Origin: Bacillota bacterium
GTDB taxonomy: Bacteria > Bacillota > Clostridia > Christensenellales > SZUA-584
Assembly: GCA_023410595.1 (NCBI GenBank)
Contig: JAEYPO010000032.1
Span: forward strand, 8,213 to 72,212
Reading direction: 5' to 3'
DNA: 64,000 nt
Shown: one piece after another, positions 33,743-42,513 of the stretch
How the letters are laid out: every line of letters starts with the position of its first letter
Numbering within the stretch: position 1 is the first letter of the stretch
Notes under the pieces: model-generated
What the model was told of the DNA's origin: nothing
Databases searched by the model: none
Seen by the model: only the letters and a program-made list of their open reading frames with translations
Position numbers and translations under genes: made by a program

Positions 33743-34177
33743 TCAGCCTTCGACCTGCAGAACTTCAGGCTTCTGCGCGGCGTGCTCGTGTTCGGGCCCT
33801 TTATAGACCCTGAGTTTTTTAAGCATCTGCCTTCCCAGTTTGTTCTTGGGCAGCATGCGGCGGACGGCCTCGTACATAGCGAACTCCGGCTTTGTCTGCA
33901 TCAGCTTCTCGTAGGTCGTCTCCTTCAAATGTCCCATATAACCGGAATGGGACCTGTATAACTTCTGCTGTAGTTTGTTGCCTGTAAACACGCTTTTCTC
34001 AACGTTGATTATTATAACGTAATCGCCCGTGTCGACATTCGGCGTAAACTCCGGCTTGTTCTTTCCGCGAAGCACCGCGGCAACCTGGCTGGCGACTCTG
34101 CCGAAAACTTTTCCTTCGGCGTCGACGACATACCATTTGCGCGGGACGGAGCCGGGTTTTGCCATATATGATTTCAT
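33743..34177 (-). CDS. rplM: 50S ribosomal protein L13
   Basis: A 144-residue L13. Motifs include SVPRKWYVVDAEGKVFGRVAS, TGDYVIIINVEKSVFTGNK, MLPKNKLGRQMLKKLRVYKG and the C-terminal HAAQKPE. L13 assembles early in the large subunit. ATG at 34177 with TTAGGAGGAG upstream was chosen over an in-frame start at 34219. It is first in the operon with rpsI. The leader contains a hairpin that may be the L13 autoregulatory element, and it starts at a perfect -35 promoter. Confidence 0.97.
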   Translation of the reverse strand: MKSYMAKPGSVPRKWYVVDAEGKVFGRVASQVAAVLRGKNKPEFTPNVDTGDYVIIINVEKSVFTGNKLQQKLYRSHSGYMGHLKETTYEKLMQTKPEFAMYEAVRRMLPKNKLGRQMLKKLRVYKGPEHEHAAQKPEVLQVEG

Positions 34178-34220
34178 AAGGCCTACTCCTCCTAATGGTG
34201 TAAACATATTTTGATGCAAA

Positions 34221-34249
34221 TTTATCGAACGGGGCTAGTGAACGATAAA
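34221..34249 (-). promoter_or_regulatory. Candidate L13 leader hairpin
   Basis: TTTATCG (34249-34243 read on minus) pairs with CGATAAA (34227-34221) around a 15-base GC-rich interior. It sits in the rplM 5' leader, where L13 binding elements are known in Bacillota. The assignment is by position and shape only. Confidence 0.4.
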
Positions 34250-34261
34250 CAGGCAGAGTAT

Positions 34262-34290
34262 ATTCTATACATTCCCGCCGTGCGTGTCAA
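34262..34290 (-). promoter_or_regulatory. Promoter of rplM-rpsI
   Basis: Perfect TTGACA (34290-34285) and TAGAAT (34267-34262) with a 17-bp spacer on the minus strand. Confidence 0.8.
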
Positions 34291-34345
34291 GAATTATTAT
34301 TGCGCGGGCCGCAGTATTTCATGCCGGTTGCTGGAAATTTTGCGC

Positions 34346-34374
34346 TTTTCACTTATATACGACCGTGCTATTAT
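34346..34374 (+). promoter_or_regulatory. Promoter of rarA
   Basis: TTTTCA (34346-34351) and TATTAT (34369-34374) with a 17-bp spacer, divergent from the rplM promoter. It rules out in-frame ATGs at 34300 and 34375 as rarA starts. Confidence 0.55.
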
Positions 34375-34413
34375 ATGATTATATACGAAAAGGAGCAAGC
34401 AGTCTTTAAAAAT

Positions 34414-35727
34414 ATGGATGATCTTTTTGATCAAATCGAGAAAAAACAGGCGCCTTTGGCCGACAGGATGCGCCCGAGAACTTTGGAAGAGTTTACCGGG
34501 CAGGGACATATAGTGGGCAAGGGCAAGCTTCTGCGCCGTGCCATAGAGACGGACAGCTTAACGTCGTCTATTTTTTTCGGGCCGCCCGGTTCAGGCAAGA
34601 CCGCCCTCGCTTACGTCATTGCGAACACGACGGGAGCGGCTTTTGAAAAGCTCAACGCTGTAACGAGCGGCGTCAAGGACGTGCGGGTGATAATCGACGA
34701 AGCGGATAAGAGATTAAAGCTCTACGGCAAGCCGACGTATCTGCTGCTCGACGAATGCCACCGGTGGAGCAAGGCGCAGTCGGACAGCATACTGCCCGCG
34801 CTGGAGAAAGGCACGATACGCTTTATCGGTTCGACGACGGAAAACCCCATGGTCAGCATGACAAGCGCAATAGTGAGCCGCTGCCGGGTGTTCCAGCTGT
34901 TTGCTCTCTCTATAGAGGACGTCACCGGCATAATAAAGAACGCGCTTACCGATAAGGAGCGCGGCCTTGGGATGCTGAATATAGCCGCGGACGAAGACGC
35001 GCTTAATCACATAGCTAACGTAGCAAACGGCGACGCCCGAACGGCATTAAACGCTATAGAGCTCGCCGTGCTCACCACCTCGCCCGATAAGGAAGGCGTA
35101 ATACATATCGACCTGGAAACGGCCGAGGAATCAATACAGCGCCGGGCCGTGCGCTGCGACGACGAAGAATTCTACAATATGCTGAGCGCGTTTTGCAAAT
35201 CGCTGCGCGGCTCGGATTCTAGCGCCGCGCTGTTCTGGTTTGCGCGCCTTATTTACGCGGGCGTAGACCCGAGAATAATAGTGCGGCGCATAATAGCGCA
35301 CGCGAGCGAAGACATTGGACTTGCCAATCCTTCCGCGATGACTCAGGCCGTGGCCGCGGCTCAGGCGCTTGAGTTTATAGGCATGCCCGAGGCAAGGCTC
35401 TCCATAGCGCAGGCCATCATATTCCTGTGCGAGTCGCCCAAGTCAAATTCCGTGGTAACGGCGATAGGCGGCGCATACGCCGACGCGGAGAACGCTTATC
35501 AGGTGCCCGTGCCTGTGCATCTGCGCGACACGAGCTATAAAGGCGCAAAAAGCCTTGGCAACGGCAAGGGATATAAATATCCGCACGACTTTGAGCGCCA
35601 CTATACTCCCCAGCAGTATCTGCCCGACAACTTAACCGACAGGGTATACTATAATCCTTCAGACGAGGGGTACGAGAAAAAGATAAAAGAAACAAGAAGG
35701 TACATGGGCAGGGAAGAGCAGAAATAA
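34414..35727 (+). CDS. rarA: Replication-associated recombination protein RarA (MgsA), AAA+ ATPase
   Basis: A 437-residue clamp-loader-like ATPase acting at stalled forks. It starts MDDLFDQIEKKQAPLADRMRPRTLEEFTGQGH, as the family does. It has Walker A GPPGSGKT, Walker B LLLDECHR, sensor 1 IGSTTENP and the C-terminal tetramerisation region ending GYEKKIKETRRY. ATG at 34414 fits the family start, though the only AAGGAG lies 18 bp upstream, so initiation is somewhat unclear. It is divergent from rplM and ends 2 bp before the next promoter. Confidence 0.93.
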   Translation: MDDLFDQIEKKQAPLADRMRPRTLEEFTGQGHIVGKGKLLRRAIETDSLTSSIFFGPPGSGKTALAYVIANTTGAAFEKLNAVTSGVKDVRVIIDEADKRLKLYGKPTYLLLDECHRWSKAQSDSILPALEKGTIRFIGSTTENPMVSMTSAIVSRCRVFQLFALSIEDVTGIIKNALTDKERGLGMLNIAADEDALNHIANVANGDARTALNAIELAVLTTSPDKEGVIHIDLETAEESIQRRAVRCDDEEFYNMLSAFCKSLRGSDSSAALFWFARLIYAGVDPRIIVRRIIAHASEDIGLANPSAMTQAVAAAQALEFIGMPEARLSIAQAIIFLCESPKSNSVVTAIGGAYADAENAYQVPVPVHLRDTSYKGAKSLGNGKGYKYPHDFERHYTPQQYLPDNLTDRVYYNPSDEGYEKKIKETRRYMGREEQK

Positions 35728-35729
35728 AT

Positions 35730-35758
35730 TTGCGTACTTTAAATGAGGTTGGTATAAT
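35730..35758 (+). promoter_or_regulatory. Promoter of the panT-like/coaX/hom operon
   Basis: TTGCGT (35730-35735) and a perfect TATAAT (35753-35758) with a 17-bp spacer. The following leader of about 115 nt holds the pairable arms ATTGCG (35776-35781) and CGCAAT (35805-35810) around GC-rich sequence. Confidence 0.55.
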
Positions 35759-35878
35759 ACGGTTTAAGGTTTTTCATTGCGGGCGCATGCCAGGCGCAGC
35801 GCTACGCAATATAAAAGAAAAGCCAAATTTATCAATGACGGATATCCATCTTAAATGGAATCTGAACGGAGGTTAAAA

Positions 35879-36481
35879 ATGAATAGGAACAAGTTACTCT
35901 TTTGGGTGCAGATGTCGCTGTTTACGGCGATCGAGCTGCTGTTTTGTTTTACAGTGCTGGGTTCGATACCCTTAGGCCCCGGTATCGTCGCGACGCTCGC
36001 CCACGTACCCGCCATAATAGTGGCTCTGACATTGGGCAAAAAAGCGGGCGCCTTCATAGGAACGGTAATGGCGGTAAGCTCGCTCATCGTATGGACATTC
36101 ATGCCGCCCAACGCAGCCGTCGCGTTTGCGTTCAGCCCGTTCGTGCCCAACGGCAATTTTTGGAGCCTTCTGATATGCCTAGTGCCTCGTATTATCTTTC
36201 CGGTGTTTGTGGCGTGGCTTTATGAAGTAATGAAGAAGCGCAGCGGCCTCGTTTTATCAGCGACAGTCGCCGCAGCATCGGGCACGTTCATCCATTCTAT
36301 TCTCGTGCTTTCGGGCATATATATCGCGTTCAGCGGCAATGACGTAGTCGGGGGCAGCTATACTGATTTCCTCGTGGCATGGGGCGGCCTTAACGCTGTA
36401 ATAGAGATAGTAACCGCGGCTGTAATCGCAGGCGCCGCTATAGTGCCGCTTTCAAAGGTCAACAGAGCGCGGCATGCGTAA
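35879..36481 (+). CDS. ECF transporter S component, probable pantothenate importer
   Basis: A 200-residue protein with six membrane helices, of the size and fold of S components of energy-coupling factor transporters. The N-terminal helix has AIELLFCFTVLGSIPLGPG, as in S components that bind vitamins. The gene lies 22 bp before coaX, type III pantothenate kinase, so pantothenate is the likely substrate (PanT). This is inferred from context. The shared EcfA/EcfT module is not in the window. CGGAGG precedes the ATG at 35879. Confidence 0.78.
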   Translation: MNRNKLLFWVQMSLFTAIELLFCFTVLGSIPLGPGIVATLAHVPAIIVALTLGKKAGAFIGTVMAVSSLIVWTFMPPNAAVAFAFSPFVPNGNFWSLLICLVPRIIFPVFVAWLYEVMKKRSGLVLSATVAAASGTFIHSILVLSGIYIAFSGNDVVGGSYTDFLVAWGGLNAVIEIVTAAVIAGAAIVPLSKVNRARHA

Positions 36482-36503
36482 AGAATAACACGGAGTATAT
36501 TAA

Positions 36504-37298
36504 ATGGTTTTCGTACTTGATGTAGGCAACAGCAATATAAAATGCGGGCTATTCCGCGATAATAAGCTTATTAATTCCTGGCGCATAGCTACGGATCTTG
36601 ACCGTACGGCCGACGAGTATGGCATTCAGATAATGTCGTTTTTAAGCCACGGCCATCACAGCCCGGATGATGTAGAGGGAATAATAATAGCGTCGGTCAT
36701 ACCGTCTATTAATTACACGCTGCAGCATATGTGCTCGATATATTTCAAAAAAACGGCTATGTTCATCAGCCCCGGCATAAAGACGGGCATCAACATAAAG
36801 TATGATAATCCCAAAGAGCTGGGCGCTGACAGAATTGTCAGCGCCATAGCCGCATACACGCTGTACGGAGGCCCATGCATAATCGTCGATTTCGGTACGG
36901 CGACAACGTTCGGCGTCGTATCGGAAAGCGGTGATTTTTTGGGCGGCGCTATCTGCCCGGGGCTTAAGATATCCGCCGAGGCGCTGACGGTGAGCGCGGC
37001 TAAGCTGCCGCGCGTTGAGCTCGTGCGGCCCGAGTCGGCCATAGGGACAAGCACTATAACCGGCATGCAGGCGGGCATATTATTCGGATACGTAGGCCAG
37101 GTGGATTTCATCATACGCAAGCTCAAAAAGGAGATAGGCGGTACCCCGAAGGTCATAGCCACGGGCGGCCTCGCGCGCCTTATAGCGCAGGAGACGTTCG
37201 AGATAAATGAAGTAAACAGCCTGCTCACAATGATCGGGCTGGATATAGTTTATAAGAAGAACGCAAAGCCTAAAACACGAAGGGATAACGACAAATGA
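36504..37298 (+). CDS. coaX: Type III pantothenate kinase
   Basis: A 264-residue ASKHA-fold kinase that makes 4'-phosphopantothenate, the first step to coenzyme A. Visible are the phosphate loop LDVGNSNIKCGLF, the catalytic and pantothenate region PKELGADRIVSAIAA, and VDFGTATTFGVV. The C-terminal GGLARLIA is also typical. It shares an operon with the probable pantothenate importer upstream and overlaps hom by 4 bp. The CoaX form, not CoaA, is usual in many Clostridia. Confidence 0.95.
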   Translation: MVFVLDVGNSNIKCGLFRDNKLINSWRIATDLDRTADEYGIQIMSFLSHGHHSPDDVEGIIIASVIPSINYTLQHMCSIYFKKTAMFISPGIKTGINIKYDNPKELGADRIVSAIAAYTLYGGPCIIVDFGTATTFGVVSESGDFLGGAICPGLKISAEALTVSAAKLPRVELVRPESAIGTSTITGMQAGILFGYVGQVDFIIRKLKKEIGGTPKVIATGGLARLIAQETFEINEVNSLLTMIGLDIVYKKNAKPKTRRDNDK

Positions 37299-38566
37299 AA
37301 CAGGTTAACATTGCTTTAGTAGGATTGGGAACGATAGGATCCGGCGTATACAAAACCATTGAGATGCAGCAAAAAAACATAGAGCACAAAGAGGGGCTGA
37401 CGCTTTGCCTTAAAAAGGTGCTCGCTCTTAAGTATTCCATCGACATACCGGAGCAGCTCAAGGCAAAGGATTTTTATAAGGATATCGTCGAAGACAAGGA
37501 TATCGACATCGTAATCGAACTCATAGGCGGCATAGAGCCCGCCAAGACGTTCATAACCGCTGCGCTTCACGCCGGCAAGACCGTCGTCACGGCCAACAAA
37601 GACCTGCTTGCGCAGCATTGGCCCGAGCTCAATGCGGCGGCGAAGAAAGGCGGCGCCGGCTTGTATTTCGAAGCGAGCGTAGGCGGCGGCATACCAGTAA
37701 TCCGCGCCATATGGGAAGGCCTGCAGGCTAACGAGATAACGTCACTTATGGGCATCGTCAACGGCACGACAAACTATATACTCTCCAAGATGGAGGAAAC
37801 GGGCGCAAGCTTTGAGGACGTTCTATCCGAGGCTCAGCAGATGGGACTCGCCGAGCCCAACCCGAAGAGCGACGTCGAGGGTTACGACGCCATGTACAAG
37901 CTATCTATATTATCGTCTTTGGCGTTCCACGGACGGGTGCCTATAGAGTACATATACCGCGAAGGCATAACGAACATAGCGAAAGAAGACATACAGTTCG
38001 GCAGCGAGCTCGGATATACCGTAAAGCTGCTCGCCATAGGCAAGAAGGTCGGCAAGACGATAGAAGCGAGAGTGCATCCCACCATGATACCCAAAACGCA
38101 TCCGCTGGCTTCAGTCAGGGGCGCTTTTAACGCCATATATATACACGGCAATGTCGTGGACGACATAATGCTGTACGGCAGGGGCGCGGGCTCTATGCCC
38201 ACCGCGAGCGCCGTATTATCCGACGTTATATACGCGGCCTCGAGGCAGGAGCACCGCTACACGACGTTCTACAACGAAGAGGACGTTTCATCCGAGCTGT
38301 CGTTCGAGAACAACTGGGAAAGCGAGTTTTTCATACGCATCATCGCCAAAGACATTCCGGGCGTGCTTGCCAAGATAGCCGGAGTGTTCGCGAAATACAA
38401 CGTAAGCGTAACGTCCGTAATGCAGAAAGGCGAGCGGGCGGAGAATGTTCCTCTCATATTTGTAACACACAGGGCGAAGGAGATATCGGTAAAACGCGCC
38501 GTCGAGGATATCGGATATATACCCGAGGTAGTACGGGTCGCGAGCATGATACGCGTCGAAAGGTAG
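37295..38566 (+). CDS. hom: Homoserine dehydrogenase
   Basis: A 423-residue enzyme converting aspartate semialdehyde to homoserine for threonine and methionine. The N-terminal NAD(P) motif is GLGTIGSG. The catalytic domain has GGIPVI, GIVNGTTNYILSKM and PNPKSDVEGYDAMYKL, with the substrate-binding Asp and Lys. A C-terminal ACT domain (about 345-423, starting IRIIAKDIPGVLAKI) allows feedback control by threonine. Its start overlaps coaX. A single-domain cupin gene follows after 8 bp. Confidence 0.95.
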   Translation: MKQVNIALVGLGTIGSGVYKTIEMQQKNIEHKEGLTLCLKKVLALKYSIDIPEQLKAKDFYKDIVEDKDIDIVIELIGGIEPAKTFITAALHAGKTVVTANKDLLAQHWPELNAAAKKGGAGLYFEASVGGGIPVIRAIWEGLQANEITSLMGIVNGTTNYILSKMEETGASFEDVLSEAQQMGLAEPNPKSDVEGYDAMYKLSILSSLAFHGRVPIEYIYREGITNIAKEDIQFGSELGYTVKLLAIGKKVGKTIEARVHPTMIPKTHPLASVRGAFNAIYIHGNVVDDIMLYGRGAGSMPTASAVLSDVIYAASRQEHRYTTFYNEEDVSSELSFENNWESEFFIRIIAKDIPGVLAKIAGVFAKYNVSVTSVMQKGERAENVPLIFVTHRAKEISVKRAVEDIGYIPEVVRVASMIRVER

Positions 38567-38574
38567 GTTAATAT

Positions 38575-38922
38575 ATGTTTATTAAAAGCGGTGAAATGAA
38601 GTCTGAAACAAGGCAGTACATGCGGGGCGGAGGCGGCAGCGTCAATATACTCAATTTCGTTTCCAAGGAGAATCTCCCCTCCAAGGCGCGCTTGATGGGC
38701 TTGATTACACTGGAAAAGGGCTGCGGCATCGGCAAACACGAGCATACGGGCGAGTCGGAAATATTCTTCGTGCTGTCAGGGCAGGGCGTACTGGATGATA
38801 ACGGAACCGTCCGCGCTATTCAGCAGGGCGACTGCAGCCTGTGCCGCAGCGGCGAATCGCACGCCATTACTAACGAGAGCGACGAACCGCTGAAGCTGAT
38901 TGCGGCGATAATACTTGAATAG
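38575..38922 (+). CDS. Single-domain cupin protein
   Basis: A 115-residue cupin barrel. Motif 1 is GIGKHEHTGESEIFFVLSG, with two metal-binding histidines and a glutamate. Motif 2 is GDCSLCRSGESHAI, with the third histidine. Cupins of this size are often metal-dependent isomerases or sensors. The substrate cannot be read. It is last in the coaX-hom transcript unit and its stop abuts the convergent small gene. AGGTAGG precedes the ATG at 38575. Confidence 0.85.
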   Translation: MFIKSGEMKSETRQYMRGGGGSVNILNFVSKENLPSKARLMGLITLEKGCGIGKHEHTGESEIFFVLSGQGVLDDNGTVRAIQQGDCSLCRSGESHAITNESDEPLKLIAAIILE

Positions 38923-39189
38923 CTACAGATACAAATTCAGTATGTCGTCTATGTTCTTCCTGATTTGAGCGAGACGCTGCCTCGCTTCGTCCAGAGTCAG
39001 CGAATGATAATCGCCCTTGTATCCCGTATGCCAGAGCATCAGATGAAGCTTGCTGACGTCGTTTTTTATAGCCTCAATTTCGCGCCTTAACTCTGAAAAC
39101 GCCTCTTTGTCCTTTTTTGTCACCCTCGGTTTCTTCTCAAGGTTGACGCTGCCCGCTATCTGCCACGTGCGTTCCGATTCGTCCATCAT
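38923..39189 (-). CDS. Hypothetical small helical protein
   Basis: An 88-residue hydrophilic protein, mostly helical. A middle amphipathic helix (SELRREIEAIKNDVSKLHLMLWH) and a C-terminal helix (EARQRLAQIRKNIDDILNLY) are visible. No family was recognised. The ATG shares one base with the MBL-fold stop (TGATG), so the two are co-translated. An ATG one codon later and a TTG one codon earlier are also possible. It may be a partner of the MBL-fold protein, but only the coupling suggests it. Confidence 0.6.
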   Translation of the reverse strand: MMDESERTWQIAGSVNLEKKPRVTKKDKEAFSELRREIEAIKNDVSKLHLMLWHTGYKGDYHSLTLDEARQRLAQIRKNIDDILNLYL

Positions 39190-40022
39190 CAAATCTCTAT
39201 AACCTCTCCTGTATACAGCTTCTTGACGCGGGCGAAAAGCTCAAGCCTTTCCTGTGCCTTCTCGCCGGTGCAATGGCCCGTGTATACGTTCTTTATCCTG
39301 TTATTATTGATGTATTTTGATATCGCTTTGAGTTCCATATCCGGCACCCTTTTGCGGATAGTGCCGAAGCGCTCTTTGCCGTCCAGATGAAAGCCGCCGA
39401 TAACGCCTTTGATGTCTCCGAACTTTTCTTTGGCCGTCATCAGTATATTCAGCACGCCCTTATGCGCGCAGCCTGTCAGCACGACTACGCCGTCCCTGCT
39501 CTTTACCGCTAAAAACAGCTCATGGGCTAGGTCGTCCCTTACGAGCCTTGAATCCTGCATCTTATACATAAGCGACGTAAAGCCCGGGTAATTGCGGTGT
39601 TTGTCTATGCCCGCGGCGTAAACGCCCTCCGCTATCTCGGTATCCTGTTCGATAAAAACTATTCTGTCTCTGTACTGCTCAAAAATTTCAGGCTCGATAC
39701 CCGCCTTGCAGAGTTTGAACATGCGCTTTATATAATAATCTCCCGCTGCCTCTTTTCTCATATATACCTTAGCTTTGCTGTTCAGCTCAAGAAAATGCTT
39801 CAGGCCTCCCGCATGGTCGCTGTGCGCGTGCGAGATTACGCATATATCCACGTTGGAAAGGTCAATCCCCATCAGCGTCGCGTTGTAGACAAAAAGACCG
39901 GAAGCGCCGGTATCGAACAGTATGCGCTTGCCTCCCTGCTTAAAGTACAGGGACAGCCCGTGCTCGGCCGCCAGTCCCGAATGCTCTTTCCTGCTGTCTT
40001 CAATCAGCGTAAAGACTTTCAT
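39189..40022 (-). CDS. MBL-fold metallohydrolase
   Basis: A 277-residue metallo-beta-lactamase fold protein. Zinc ligands are in HAHSDHAGG, then the histidine in LTGCAHKGV and a late one in TGHCTGEKA. The order resembles the dihydropteridine/7,8-dihydropterin-6-methyl family and related archaeal-type enzymes. The substrate is unknown. GGAGATT precedes the ATG. It is first in a two-gene unit with the small helical protein. The next 275 bp upstream hold no gene, only a GC-rich hairpin (40103-40124) and then a dispersed repeat. Confidence 0.87.
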   Translation of the reverse strand: MKVFTLIEDSRKEHSGLAAEHGLSLYFKQGGKRILFDTGASGLFVYNATLMGIDLSNVDICVISHAHSDHAGGLKHFLELNSKAKVYMRKEAAGDYYIKRMFKLCKAGIEPEIFEQYRDRIVFIEQDTEIAEGVYAAGIDKHRNYPGFTSLMYKMQDSRLVRDDLAHELFLAVKSRDGVVVLTGCAHKGVLNILMTAKEKFGDIKGVIGGFHLDGKERFGTIRKRVPDMELKAISKYINNNRIKNVYTGHCTGEKAQERLELFARVKKLYTGEVIEI

Positions 40023-40297
40023 TTTAATCTCCAGGGATTATTATCCGTAGTCGAAATATTAAATTTGCAAAGTACCCGTTACCGCAAAACAGGGTTTTCT
40101 TCCCGCCGTCCTCGTTGACGGCGGCCGCTTTCTAAGTTTTACCGATTTAAATGAAGCGGGGCTTGTACTGGCTTTATTTTACCATTTATTTATATCAACT
40201 TCAACCGTGCAAGTAAATAAGGCCGTGTATTCGCCTTATGTCATCCAGCTATGCTAGTCACGGATAACCTTTTTGCTCGGTATCCTCCCTTGCCATA

Positions 40298-40406
40298 CAG
40301 CTTCGTAAGGAGAATGAGGAACAAGGAAGCGTGCGTGTTTTGCATAAATGCAAAACGGAGCAAAGTGGACTTTGCTCCGGTTACTCCATTATATTTGCAA
40401 AACAAA
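40298..40406 (+). repeat. Long dispersed repeat, copy A (left flank of the Trk module)
   Basis: A 109-bp unit. It starts CAGCTTCGT, has TGTTTTGCATAAATGCAAAA, then a perfect hairpin CGGAGCAAAG-TGGA-CTTTGCTCCG, and ends CTCCATTATATTTGCAAAAC. Copy B, in the same orientation, lies at 46918-47164, beyond the Trk/Kdp genes. Confidence 0.8.
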
Positions 40407-40508
40407 CCGACTAATGAAACGGTCTTTAGCAATATAGTTTATTACACAAACCTGAAAAAGTAATAAGACAATGATAGCATAACCCGTCATCCAAAAATCT
40501 CGATCTCG

Positions 40509-41003
40509 CTAATGCGCCCTTTTCCTTTTTCTCATAACAAGCACCAAACATACCACTGCGCCCGCAAGCAGGATCGGGCCTGCTATGACTTCCCAGACCG
40601 CAACAGGATGTGATACATTGTACCCTTCCCGGGTGATCTCAATTCCGGCAGCATGGATATCCATATCGCCGCCATGTGCCGGGCAGGCGCGGTTAAAAAC
40701 GCCTGTAATCCTGACCGTATCTCCTCGCGACGTATAGCCGCCAAGCATACCAATAGCACCGATATCCTCGCTTTGCACCCATACGCCGATGGCATTGCTG
40801 CCGTCACTTACGTTGATCCATGAATACTCGCCGCGTGATAAAATGTCTCCGATGACTTCGCCGGTATAAGCGATTTCTTTTCCGTCAAAGTCTCCGGCGC
40901 TGTTGATCAAGGCGTTGCTTGTCACATCCATACCGATGGCAAGAGAAACGGTCGGGCATATGCAGATAACAGCAACTATAATTATAGAAATTTTCTTTCG
41001 CAT
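40509..41003 (-). CDS. Exported OB-fold-like protein of the Trk operon
   Basis: A 164-residue protein with a signal peptide at about 1-22, an outer domain of about 100 residues and a C-terminal helix (about 138-157) ending in basic MRKRKRAH. The domain has GKEIAYTGEVIGD and YSWINVSDGSNAIGVWV, resembling the OB-fold of nucleic-acid or small-ligand binding proteins. Other members occur near transporters in Clostridia. The start overlaps trkH by 22 bp, so it belongs to the same transcript. A role in sensing or gating is conjecture. Confidence 0.65.
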   Translation of the reverse strand: MRKKISIIIVAVICICPTVSLAIGMDVTSNALINSAGDFDGKEIAYTGEVIGDILSRGEYSWINVSDGSNAIGVWVQSEDIGAIGMLGGYTSRGDTVRITGVFNRACPAHGGDMDIHAAGIEITREGYNVSHPVAVWEVIAGPILLAGAVVCLVLVMRKRKRAH

Positions 41004-42505
41004 CTTTTCTTCACCTTCGTTGCAACATAGACGCCCAGCGCAAGTATCGACATAAACTCAAGCCGCGCCAGCCACATGATCAGTATATAGGACAGCTTCA
41101 ATACGGCAGGCATGGCGGCGCTTGTGAGCCCAATACTGAGCCCCACATTACCCGTGACAGAAGCGGATTCAAAAGCAGCCTCCGCAAACGTATAACCGCA
41201 GAGCATTCCAGCCAACGTTCCCAGCGTAAAAGTCACGATGTATGCAAACACAATCAGAAATGCGCTTCGCACCACCTTATCCTCCAGCACGACATCCTTG
41301 ATATGGTGATACTTTTTAACGGATATCGCAGACTCGGGTAACACCATCTGATGGATATCCTTCTTAAAAGCATTAAAGATGATGCCGATACGCAACGCTT
41401 TGAAACCGCCTGCCGTCGAGCAGGCGCTGCCGCCAAACAGCATCGCCAGTATAATCCCAAACAGCGCAATGTCTCCCCACTCATAGTAAAACTGACGGGC
41501 ATAGATGGTCATAAAGCCGGTCGTCGTATGGCCGGATATCAGCTGATAAAATCCCTTGCGGAACATAGAGACTGCATCGGTGTAAATACCATTCTGCAGT
41601 AAACCTAGTGTGGTGATGAGGATCAGCACGGTGACCGTAATGGTAAAGGTCACCGTCTCAATATTCCGCCGCAGTTCACCTTTCTTACGCGTCATAACGG
41701 CGTAGTGTAGAGCGAAGTTAAACGAGCCGATGATAAAGAACATTATCGTGACGATTTCATAAAAGGCGCTGTGATAATAGAGAATGTTCTGAGACATGGG
41801 CGCAAAGCCTCCCGTGCTCCAGGCAGACATGAATATCCATAGGCCGTGAACAAACGCCCGGTCAATTGGCATGCCCGCCGCAATACCGGCAATCCATTGC
41901 GCAAGGGTGCCGACGCCCAGATAGATAAGGCTGATCAGCCAGATATGCCTTGCTGTGCTGACGGCGTTTGGCATCAGCCGTTCGTCTTTAGCTTCGCCCA
42001 CATACATTTTATATGCGCCGTTGGTACCCTTGACCAGAAAAGTCAGTGCCAGCACTACCATGCCCTGCCCACCCACAAAGGTTAAAAGATGGCGCCACAT
42101 GTTAACGCCGTTTGAAATGTGGTCCATGTCTTGAATCAGCGCCAGTCCGGTGGTTGTGAAGCCGCTCATCACATCAAAGCAGCAGTCCAAGTAAGACAGA
42201 TAATTGCCGCTTAAATAATAGGGCAGTGCGCACAGCAGCATTCCTGCAAACCACGAACCGGCGGCAACAATCATGCCTTCTCCCCAACTAAGCCGTTGAT
42301 GTCTGTATTTATTGAATGCCAACATCATAGAGCCGCCAAGAATCAGCGCGATGGAACTGCTGATAACAAAATCGTATAGTATATCCCATTCGGCATACAC
42401 TGCCGAGACCAGAATCGGGATAAATTGTATTGCGCCGAGCCCGATGATGACAACACCAATAAAATAGCAGATCGGGTACAATCGGCTCACATGTTTCTCT
42501 ATCAT
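40982..42505 (-). CDS. trkH: Trk-type potassium uptake protein TrkH
   Basis: A 507-residue K+ channel-like transporter subunit with about twelve hydrophobic segments. The four selectivity-filter-like repeats are visible as SGFTTTGL, SAWSTGGF, SGHTTTGF and ASVTGNVG. The third repeat is followed by GGSACSTAGGFK. The protein acts with the TrkA proteins encoded just upstream. ATG at 42505 was chosen because GAGGGG precedes it. An in-frame GTG at 42517 overlaps the microprotein stop and has no ribosome site. Ile codons here are mostly ATC and ATT, unlike the rest of the window. Confidence 0.93.
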   Translation of the reverse strand: MIEKHVSRLYPICYFIGVVIIGLGAIQFIPILVSAVYAEWDILYDFVISSSIALILGGSMMLAFNKYRHQRLSWGEGMIVAAGSWFAGMLLCALPYYLSGNYLSYLDCCFDVMSGFTTTGLALIQDMDHISNGVNMWRHLLTFVGGQGMVVLALTFLVKGTNGAYKMYVGEAKDERLMPNAVSTARHIWLISLIYLGVGTLAQWIAGIAAGMPIDRAFVHGLWIFMSAWSTGGFAPMSQNILYYHSAFYEIVTIMFFIIGSFNFALHYAVMTRKKGELRRNIETVTFTITVTVLILITTLGLLQNGIYTDAVSMFRKGFYQLISGHTTTGFMTIYARQFYYEWGDIALFGIILAMLFGGSACSTAGGFKALRIGIIFNAFKKDIHQMVLPESAISVKKYHHIKDVVLEDKVVRSAFLIVFAYIVTFTLGTLAGMLCGYTFAEAAFESASVTGNVGLSIGLTSAAMPAVLKLSYILIMWLARLEFMSILALGVYVATKVKKRCERKFL

Positions 42506-42513
42506 AAAACCCC

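Noticed and set aside
40251..40463. A 70-codon frame over long repeat copy A
   Set aside because: It reads repeat DNA (CINAKRSK also appears in copy B) and has no ribosome binding site or family match.
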